From Chitinophagales bacterium (GTDB taxonomy: Bacteria > Bacteroidota > Bacteroidia > Chitinophagales > CAIOSU01), in contig JBBDNB010000008.1 in assembly GCA_040877935.1 (NCBI GenBank), positions 67,348 to 131,347 of the forward strand: a DNA stretch of 64,000 nt, read 5' to 3'. The notes under the pieces were generated by a model. That model was not told the origin of the DNA. It did no database searches and worked only from the letters and a program-made list of their open reading frames with translations. This document shows, one piece after another, positions 58,379 through 64,000 of the stretch; position 1 is the stretch's first letter; each line of letters begins with the position of its first letter. A program made the translations under genes and the position numbers.

Positions 58379-58981
58379 TCAAAACACAAAGGGAATCAGC
58401 ATTTTCACCTTTCGTCTATATTCAATATAGCTTTTACCAAACTCCTCTATCAATTTTTGTTCTTCCAACCTGACACCAATTGGCAGATAAATAAAAGTAA
58501 TGCCCGTGAAAATAAGCATGGCAATAGTAGGCCTGAAAAGCAAAGCGCCCAAAAACATCAGTATCACTGCAAAATATAGTGGATGCCTTACATAGGCATA
58601 CATTCCACTATCAGTAATTAATTCAGAAGTATTTGCTTGTCCTCTGTCGGTAGAATTCAGCTGTTCTATTCCTGCAAATTCCAATTTATTGAATGAGGAA
58701 AAAGCAATAAGTAAAAGTACAGTCCCTGCAAGGAAAATAATTCCGCCTGCAAGCTGTGTGAATAAATTTACCGATAGAAAATACTGCTCAGGTATGGAAA
58801 ACTGAAACCATAAAATACCTGCAAACAGCAATATACTTATGAAATTGAATGCCAACCTGTAAAAGCGATAATGACTTTTCAACACATTTTCTACGCGAGA
58901 TTTAATGTATGAATTGGCCATAAAACTGTGCAAGGCATAGAAAAATATCCAGGCAATTGAAAGCAGAAAATATGGATTCAT
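58379..58981 (-). CDS. Isoprenylcysteine methyltransferase / NnrU-like membrane protein
   Basis: 200 residues with about five TM helices. The C-terminal YAYVRHPLYFAVILMFLGALLF and RLEEQKLIEEFGKSYIEYRRKVKMLIPF carry the HP.Y and E..L...FG..Y.EY pattern of ICMT-like and NnrU-like integral-membrane methyltransferases (PEMT/ICMT superfamily). The donor is likely SAM; the acceptor is unknown. It converges on the previous gene. Confidence 0.87.
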   Translation of the reverse strand: MNPYFLLSIAWIFFYALHSFMANSYIKSRVENVLKSHYRFYRLAFNFISILLFAGILWFQFSIPEQYFLSVNLFTQLAGGIIFLAGTVLLLIAFSSFNKLEFAGIEQLNSTDRGQANTSELITDSGMYAYVRHPLYFAVILMFLGALLFRPTIAMLIFTGITFIYLPIGVRLEEQKLIEEFGKSYIEYRRKVKMLIPFVF

Positions 58982-59060
58982 AGCATGGCTATTTATTCAC
59001 AAGATAAAAAACAAAAACCGGCTTGGTTGCATAGGGAAAATGAGGTTTCCTACAAGTTTC

Positions 59061-59080
59061 CAATGGGTCATGACCCATTG
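59061..59080. promoter_or_regulatory. Perfect 20-bp palindrome
   Basis: CAATGGGTCATGACCCATTG reads identically on both strands. It lies in the spacer between the ICMT-like gene and the PLC-like gene, 135 nt before the latter. A dimeric regulator site is possible, but no regulator is adjacent. Confidence 0.4.
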
Positions 59081-59129
59081 AAAGAGCAATTGGCGGAATT
59101 AGCTTGTTATATTTATTGTAAAAACCTGA

Positions 59130-59154
59130 TCTCTTAAATAATTCTCGAGCTCAG
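59130..59154. repeat. Interspersed 26-nt motif, copy 3
   Basis: CTCTTAAATAATTCTCGAGC and flanks resemble the copies at 5197-5222 and 50350-50375. Here AACCTGA (59123-59129) and TCAGGTT (59151-59157) enclose it as a stem. Confidence 0.65.
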
Positions 59155-59215
59155 GTTATACAGCAGCAAAACTATTTATTGACTTATTGCTATTTTAGCA
59201 AAAACAAATTTTTCC

Positions 59216-60157
59216 ATGTACAGAATACTATTCTTTTTTTTCGCACTTATCTTGATATTCACAGCCTGCAAAAAAGAACCTGTAGAAAATAATGAGGAAG
59301 AAGAGCAGGAAGAAATCAACGACAGTATTCCTGAAAATGAAAAAGACAGCACTCTGGTTTTCCCCTGCAATGGTGATACTTCACTCTGCGACCAACGCTA
59401 CAATGAAATCAGTTATGCTACCACACACAATGCACATGCCGTGCAAGGCGAATTCAATGCACTTGCTGCCAATCAAGATTTAGAAGTTACTGCCCAATTG
59501 GAGCTTGGTATTCGCTGCCTGAACTTTAAAAGCTACTGGACTGACGACAATAATTGCGGCCCGGAAGGACATTACCTGTATCATGGAATTCCACTTGGGG
59601 GCTGTGTTCCTCTTGCCGGATTTCTTTCAGATATAAAAACATGGCTGGACGGAAACCCTTATGAAGTAATTACTTTCACCATAGAACCCGGAGCCAGTGT
59701 CGCTCAACTCGACCAGAGTTTTACCGATGCAGGATTAAAACCATTCATGTACCAACATACTTTTGGAGAGCATTGGCCAACATTGAAAACTTTAATTGAA
59801 AGCGAAAAAAGACTTATTGTTTTCACCAACAAAGGCAGTGATAATGAGAATTATGAAGGCTTTCACGATTACTGGAATTATACTTTCGATACCGATTACC
59901 GTGCCAAAAGCAGAAGTGATTTCGATTGTGATAAAGACCGCGGCAATGCCAATGGTGACTTCTTTTTGCTGAACCACTTTCTGACCAATAACGCGCCACA
60001 ACCTGATAGTGCCGCTGGCATTAATGATTACAGCTATTTGCTGCAAAGAGCCGAACTTTGCGCCTCGGAACACGGCAAACAGCCCAATTTTGTGATGGTA
60101 GATTTTGCAGGGCAGGGCAATTTAGTGGATGTAGTAAATACACTAAACGAACAATAA
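59216..60157 (+). CDS. PI-PLC-X-like lipoprotein
   Basis: 313 residues. Lipobox-like LIFTACKKEP near residue 17 and an acidic stretch (EEEEQEEINDSIPENEKDS). The body matches the PLC-X-like phosphodiesterase fold: NEISYATTHNAHAVQ (first catalytic His), HYLYHGIPLGGCVP (second His), YEVITFTIEPGA and RLIVFTNKGS. Predicted to be an outer-membrane or surface phosphodiesterase acting on inositol or glycerophospho-type lipids; the substrate is not shown. Confidence 0.85.
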   Translation: MYRILFFFFALILIFTACKKEPVENNEEEEQEEINDSIPENEKDSTLVFPCNGDTSLCDQRYNEISYATTHNAHAVQGEFNALAANQDLEVTAQLELGIRCLNFKSYWTDDNNCGPEGHYLYHGIPLGGCVPLAGFLSDIKTWLDGNPYEVITFTIEPGASVAQLDQSFTDAGLKPFMYQHTFGEHWPTLKTLIESEKRLIVFTNKGSDNENYEGFHDYWNYTFDTDYRAKSRSDFDCDKDRGNANGDFFLLNHFLTNNAPQPDSAAGINDYSYLLQRAELCASEHGKQPNFVMVDFAGQGNLVDVVNTLNEQ

Positions 60158-60174
60158 TTAAGCAAACTCAAAGC

Positions 60175-60585
60175 ATGAACCCAATTCTTAGAAATTTTTT
60201 GGCAATTATTGTAGGTGCTGCGGTTGGCAGTTCAGTAAATATGGGCATCATCATGGTTAGCGGCACTATTATCTCTCCTCCGGAAGGCGCTGATGTCACT
60301 ACAATGGAAGGTCTAAAAGCTTCCATACATTTGTTTCAGCCCAAACATTTTATTTTCCCTTTTCTGGCACATGCACTTGGCACATTTGCGGGTGCAGTGC
60401 TGGCGGCATTAATAGCTGCAAATCATAAAATAAAATTTGCACTTGGTATAGGTGCCTTTTTCCTAATTGGTGGCATAGCCAATAGTTTTCTGCTTCCTGC
60501 ACCGCTTTGGTTTAATATTGTAGATATTCTTGGTGCCTATATTCCTGTAGCATATTTTGCCGGAAAACTGGTTGCAAAAAAATAA
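60175..60585 (+). CDS. Small integral membrane protein, function unknown
   Basis: 136 residues with four TM helices: FLAIIVGAAVGSSVNMGIIM, a loop (SPPEGADVTTMEGLKASIHLF), then FPFLAHALGTFAGAVLAALIAA, ALGIGAFFLIGGIANSFLL and WFNIVDILGAYIPVAYFAG. The start is ATG 60175; a longer frame upstream only overlaps the PLC gene. I do not recognise the family with certainty. Confidence 0.82.
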   Translation: MNPILRNFLAIIVGAAVGSSVNMGIIMVSGTIISPPEGADVTTMEGLKASIHLFQPKHFIFPFLAHALGTFAGAVLAALIAANHKIKFALGIGAFFLIGGIANSFLLPAPLWFNIVDILGAYIPVAYFAGKLVAKK

Positions 60586-60696
60586 AACGAACTGCAGGAG
60601 AAACAAATGCAATTTCCAAAGCAATATTCTACAAATGATCACGCCATGTAAACCGTTATATTTTATTAAATTCGTTGCAATATTTAACTTTCATGC

Positions 60697-61569
60697 ATGG
60701 CGCACCAAGCTGGAAAATCCGTTTCTAAAAAATCCGGTCAATCATATCTCTACTCAATCATCAGTATTACACTGGTGCTCACCATGTTCGGTATTCTGAG
60801 CTCAATTTTGATTTTTTCAAATAAAATTTCATCCTACCTGAAAGAAAATGTAGAGATTTCACTGATTTTAAAAGACAAGCTCAATGAAGTAGATGTACTT
60901 CAATTTCAAAAGAAACTGGATATTCAGCCCTATATTCTGAACAGCGAATATGTCTCCAAAGAGGATGCTGCAAAAATCCTACAGGAAGAATTTGGTGAAG
61001 ACCTGGATATACTCGGCTACAACCCGTTGTATTCATCCATCAATATTCACCTGAAAGCAGCATATGCCAACCCCGACAGCCTGGTAAACATAGAAAACGA
61101 ACTGCGCAATCACATTGAAGTACAGGAAGTGCATTATTTCAAAGGCCTGATAGATATTTTGAGCAAAAACATCCGCAATATTTCTATAGTACTGTCTTCA
61201 ATATTGCTGGTCCTTTTGTTAATTACCATTACACTGATAGACAATACCATAAAACTGGCCATGTACTCCAATCGCTTTTTGATTAAAAGTATGCAACTGG
61301 TTGGTGCCACGCGCTGGTTTATCATTCGCCCTTTTATTTTGAGGGGATTTTTGAATGGAGTGGTGAGCGGGCTTTTGGCAGTTTGCCTTTTACTGGGATT
61401 GGCCTACTATTCTCAAAATTTTGTAAATATGCTCTTTGACCAAAAAGACATCATAGAGTTCAGTATTTTATTTATTGGACTAATTATTGTAGGCGCACTG
61501 ATAAGTGGATTGAGCACATTTTTTGCAGTGCACAAATACTTAAGAATGAAATTAGACGATTTATACTAA
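60697..61569 (+). CDS. ftsX: Cell division protein FtsX
   Basis: 290 residues with four TM helices and the FtsX layout: N-terminal TM (YLYSIISITLVLTMFGILSSILIF), the extracellular/periplasmic ECD (NVEISLILKDKL...YVSKEDAAKILQEEFGED), then three TMs with YSNRFLIKSMQLVGATRWFIIRPFILRGFLNG. FtsEX couples division to peptidoglycan hydrolases. ftsE is not adjacent. It heads the ftsX-DUF3098-uppP cluster. Confidence 0.93.
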   Translation: MAHQAGKSVSKKSGQSYLYSIISITLVLTMFGILSSILIFSNKISSYLKENVEISLILKDKLNEVDVLQFQKKLDIQPYILNSEYVSKEDAAKILQEEFGEDLDILGYNPLYSSINIHLKAAYANPDSLVNIENELRNHIEVQEVHYFKGLIDILSKNIRNISIVLSSILLVLLLITITLIDNTIKLAMYSNRFLIKSMQLVGATRWFIIRPFILRGFLNGVVSGLLAVCLLLGLAYYSQNFVNMLFDQKDIIEFSILFIGLIIVGALISGLSTFFAVHKYLRMKLDDLY

Positions 61570-61580
61570 AAGCATAAAGC

Positions 61581-61826
61581 ATGAGTAAGAAAAAAACAAC
61601 AATTGAAGAACCGGAATTGCTCTTTACAAAGAAAAATTATGCCCTTGTAGTTCTTGGCTTTGCAATAATGATTATAGGCTATTTTTTGATGATTGGTGGC
61701 GGAAATCCCGAACCCCATATTTTTAATGCAGAAGAAAAATACAGCTTTGTCAGAACCACATTGTCGCCCATTTTTATCCTCGGAGGGCTATTTATAGTGG
61801 GTATGGCTATTTTCACAAAACGCTGA
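61581..61826 (+). CDS. DUF3098 small membrane protein
   Basis: 81 residues, two TM helices (ALVVLGFAIMIIGYFLMIGGG, with PEPHIFNAEEKYSFVRTTLSP and IFILGGLFIVGMAIF). A Bacteroidota family always or nearly always between ftsX and uppP; function not known. 12 bp after ftsX and 11 bp before uppP. Confidence 0.92.
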   Translation: MSKKKTTIEEPELLFTKKNYALVVLGFAIMIIGYFLMIGGGNPEPHIFNAEEKYSFVRTTLSPIFILGGLFIVGMAIFTKR

Positions 61827-61837
61827 TACAGACCTGA

Positions 61838-62632
61838 ATGAGTTTACTTGAGGCAATTGTCCTTGGTATTGTCCAGGGATTAACAGAATTTCTTCCTGTA
61901 AGCAGCAGCGGGCATCTTGAGCTGGTCAAACACCTTTTTGGAAGTAAACTTGTGGCAGAAGAAAGTCTGCTTTTTACTGTAGCTGTTCACGCTGCAACTG
62001 CACTCAGCACCATAGTTGTTTTTAGAAAAGATCTTGTAGAAATATTTCGCGGATTGTTTCAATTCCAGTGGAATGAATCAGCGCGCTTTTCCTGGTTTAT
62101 TGTTCTGTCAATGATTCCTGCCGCATTTGTGGGATTGTTTTTTGAAGATTTTCTCGATCAATTGTTTTCAGGGCAAATACTGCTGGTAGGTTTAATGCTT
62201 TTGCTTACTGCACTTTTATTGATACTCGCTGATCGGGCTAAATTCACCAATAAAAGTGTAGGATGGAAAGAAGCACTCCTTGTGGGAGTAGCACAGGCCA
62301 TTGCTATTCTGCCTGGAATTTCCCGTTCTGGAGCTACTATTTCAGCCTCTGTGTTGCTGGGTATTGATCGCACAAAAGCTGCGCGCTTTTCTTTCCTGAT
62401 GGTCGTGCCTTTAATACTTGGGAAAATAGCCAAAGATATTCTGAGCGGAGGTTTTAATCTGGAAGGTGATAAGCTTCTGGTTATTTTGGCTGCATCCCTG
62501 GCCGCTTTTATTGCCGGACTGCTGGCTTGCAAATGGATGATCAGCCTGGTGCGCAACAGCAATTTGTATTACTTTGCCATCTATTGTTTTATTGTTGGCA
62601 CAATAGCTATAGCAAGTCAACTTATAATTTGA
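61838..62632 (+). CDS. uppP: Undecaprenyl-diphosphatase
   Basis: 264 residues with about seven to eight TM helices. Signatures: GIVQGLTEFLPVSSSGHLEL (residues 11-30), PGISRSGATIS (about 150-160) and the acidic E residues in the first motif. It recycles undecaprenyl pyrophosphate to the monophosphate for peptidoglycan and glycan synthesis, and confers bacitracin tolerance. It ends the ftsX cluster. Confidence 0.96.
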   Translation: MSLLEAIVLGIVQGLTEFLPVSSSGHLELVKHLFGSKLVAEESLLFTVAVHAATALSTIVVFRKDLVEIFRGLFQFQWNESARFSWFIVLSMIPAAFVGLFFEDFLDQLFSGQILLVGLMLLLTALLLILADRAKFTNKSVGWKEALLVGVAQAIAILPGISRSGATISASVLLGIDRTKAARFSFLMVVPLILGKIAKDILSGGFNLEGDKLLVILAASLAAFIAGLLACKWMISLVRNSNLYYFAIYCFIVGTIAIASQLII

Positions 62633-62786
62633 GAATTCCAATTTCTGTTTCTGATTATCCAACTCGCCTAATTTCCAATAATCTCATAGAAATGATAGTA
62701 GCTGTGCATTAATGTTGGTTTGGAAAAATACTTTTTCATTAGCTTATTAGTTTTTCTGATTGAATGTTTGTATAATTCAATTTGAA

Positions 62787-63500
62787 ATGATCAGGCTGTA
62801 TTTAATTGTATTTTTATTGTCAATTGGACTTAAGCTGAAAGCTGGAGATACAACTGTTACAGTAATTGGACAAGTTACTCAAGAGCCTCATGTCGGATTT
62901 ACAGATTTGTTAATTGTCAATACTTCTACGGGAAAAGGTTTTTTTGGAAATACGGATGGTTCCTTTAAGATTAACGTCAAAAAAAATGAGCTTATTAAAG
63001 TATTAAGCCATGGCTTCACAACCGCGACTATAAGTCTTAAAGATTCAACGCTTAAAGATATTTACCATGTTATCGTGACATTAAAAGCCCTTGAAATAAA
63101 AAGAAAAGATCCAGTTATCATCCGACCTAAACCCACCCAAGAAGAAATATCAAAATCAAAGTCAAAAATAGGCGAACTGGAATACGACCCATGGGTAATG
63201 ACCTCAAAGCCTGGTATTTTAAGCCCCGTCAGCCTTTTCTATTATTTATTCAGTAAAAAAGAAAAAGAAAAGCGGGCTTATATCAATTTACTTATTGAAG
63301 ATCAATATATGCAAGCAATGAAAAAAATCATTCGTTTTTTCATAGATGCAGAACTTATATCCCTTGAAGAAAATGAAATAGAAAAATTTATTGATCATTG
63401 TGCCATTGACCCTGAATTCGTCAAATATGCCAGCATATACGAAATTGGTGAAGCATTAGATAGTTGTTACAAGGAATACAAAACAAAGGAAAAATATTAA
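62787..63500 (+). CDS. Secreted protein with carboxypeptidase-like regulatory domain
   Basis: About 237 residues from ATG 62787 (TTG 62760 is a longer alternative). A signal peptide (YLIVFLLSIGLKLKAGD) precedes a domain resembling CarboxypepD-reg-like (VTVIGQVTQEPHVGFTDLLIVNTSTGKGFFGNTDGSF, then VLSHGFTTATISL). The C-terminal half is helical (EKRAYINLLIEDQYMQAMKKIIRFF) and unrecognised. Similar two-part proteins occur in Bacteroidota as hypothetical. The 125-bp repeat starts 15 bp after its stop. Confidence 0.8.
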   Translation: MIRLYLIVFLLSIGLKLKAGDTTVTVIGQVTQEPHVGFTDLLIVNTSTGKGFFGNTDGSFKINVKKNELIKVLSHGFTTATISLKDSTLKDIYHVIVTLKALEIKRKDPVIIRPKPTQEEISKSKSKIGELEYDPWVMTSKPGILSPVSLFYYLFSKKEKEKRAYINLLIEDQYMQAMKKIIRFFIDAELISLEENEIEKFIDHCAIDPEFVKYASIYEIGEALDSCYKEYKTKEKY

Positions 63501-63514
63501 CCCAAGTGCTCAAA

Positions 63515-63640
63515 GTAAACAACCTCGGGGCAAGCCCACGAGGCATTTATTTGGAAAAAATACTTTTGATTACGAGGCAAGCCTCGGAGCACCCGCCTGC
63601 TTTTAGTCGGGCAGGTTTAAATCTCGATTATCGAGTAAAA
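63515..63640. repeat. 125-bp direct repeat, copy B
   Basis: Same sequence as 57667-57790, differing by a 2-nt insertion (CTTTTAGTCGG for CTTAGTCGG) and TCGAG for TCGAA. It ends 64 bp before the stop of the enoyl-CoA hydratase gene. Confidence 0.9.
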
Positions 63641-63703
63641 CATGCAAATAGACAATAGAATCTTCCAATCCATTATTCACATTTTACATCAAAACATACT
63701 CCC

Positions 63704-64000
63704 CTACCTCCCCTTAAACTCCGGCTTTCTTTTTTCTACAAAGGCATTCATGCCCTCTTTTTGATCTTCGGTGGCAAATAGCGTGTAGAAGTTTTTACGC
63801 TCAAATACGAGCCCTTCATCCAAACTGCTATTGAAAGCTTTTAATACGGATTCCTTGGCCAATTGAACCGCAATGGGCGATTTATCTGCAATGTTTTGTG
63901 CCAGCCTTACCGCTTCCTTCAAATACAATTCTACAGGCACTACTTTATTGATCAAACCAACGCTGAGGGCTTCTTCAGCTTTTATAAAATTACCCGTAAG
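63704..64000 (-). CDS. Enoyl-CoA hydratase/isomerase family protein, 5' truncated by window edge
   Basis: C-terminal part only; the frame is open to position 64000 and reads LTGNFIKAEEALSVGLINKVVP (in part) before LAQNIADKSPIAVQLAKESV. This is the crotonase C-terminal region, ending KRKPEFKGR as in enoyl-CoA hydratases. The catalytic N-terminal part lies to the right of the window. It would add water to 2-enoyl-CoA esters in beta-oxidation or related CoA pathways. Confidence 0.9.
   Translation of the reverse strand, partial: LTGNFIKAEEALSVGLINKVVPVELYLKEAVRLAQNIADKSPIAVQLAKESVLKAFNSSLDEGLVFERKNFYTLFATEDQKEGMNAFVEKRKPEFKGR

Noticed and set aside
60058-60174. Upstream extension of the small membrane protein
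   Set aside because: It overlaps the PLC-like gene in another frame and does not look like a signal or domain; ATG 60175 gives a complete four-helix protein.
63464-63658. 64-residue ORF over the 125-bp repeat
   Set aside because: Most of it is translation of the repeat itself and it overlaps the preceding gene.

Overview
The window comes from a member of the Bacteroidota. The evidence is mutually consistent: a protein with a type IX secretion (T9SS) C-terminal sorting domain, a TonB receptor with a carboxypeptidase-like N-terminal domain, HU/SPOR and DUF2490 proteins, the miaB / sigma-54 regulator / lptE / secG gene order, the ftsX-DUF3098-uppP cluster, and several promoters with the Bacteroidota -7 box TAnnTTTG. 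The DNA is AT-rich and genes are mostly tightly packed. I saw no rRNA, tRNA, CRISPR array or insertion-sequence transposase. The family or genus cannot be told from this sequence alone.

Layout. 0-5 kb: a minus-strand operon with four PhyH (2-oxoglutarate/Fe dioxygenase-like) domains in three proteins around one glycan-type ABC-2 permease. 5-7.3 kb: a TetR regulator and a GT1 glycosyltransferase under an operator-overlapped promoter. 7.5-8.4 kb: a frameshifted bestrophin gene. 8.5-10.4 kb: sucC and a MazEF-like toxin-antitoxin pair. 10.6-18.8 kb: an envelope unit of TonB receptor, giant TPR protein, beta-barrel protein and HU-SPOR protein. 18.8-25.7 kb: a hydrolase, a type II restriction-modification pair with a Vsr-like nuclease, an alcohol dehydrogenase, a probable structured RNA and a saccharopine-dehydrogenase-like protein. 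25.7-34.8 kb: envelope proteins, a 3'-5' exonuclease, a SulP/carbonic anhydrase pair, a TetR regulator with a DUF2490 protein, and a hybrid histidine kinase. 34.9-38.7 kb: decayed small genes, an ice-binding-like lipoprotein and groESL. 39.6-44.1 kb: the core operon miaB to secG. 44.5-50.2 kb: an accessory island with a T9SS cargo, a broken ORF6N gene, three copies of a REP-like element, a ParE/RelE pair and an MNT/HEPN pair. 50.3-64 kb: katG, a BT_3928-type DoxX protein, an orphan peptide-type permease, folP-cdaA, ftsX-uppP and a partial enoyl-CoA hydratase.

The main observations worth following are: the PhyH/ABC-2 locus, in which one dioxygenase has HQN in place of the iron-binding HxD motif; a roughly 200-nt plus-strand RNA at 23.88-24.09 kb with a 19-bp closing helix that is continuous only as RNA of that strand; the triplicated paired-15-mer element tied to ORF6N gene ends at 47-49 kb; a 99-nt nested inverted repeat next to miaB; near-identical 125-bp direct repeats 5.8 kb apart; and an interspersed 26-nt motif at three distant sites.

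The housekeeping segments look intact. Damage is concentrated in accessory genes: frameshifts in the bestrophin, ORF6N and DUF4177-like genes, and a C-terminally shortened DUF167 gene. Any of the frameshifts could also be an assembly error. All family assignments come from reading motifs in the translated sequence; no database search was run.
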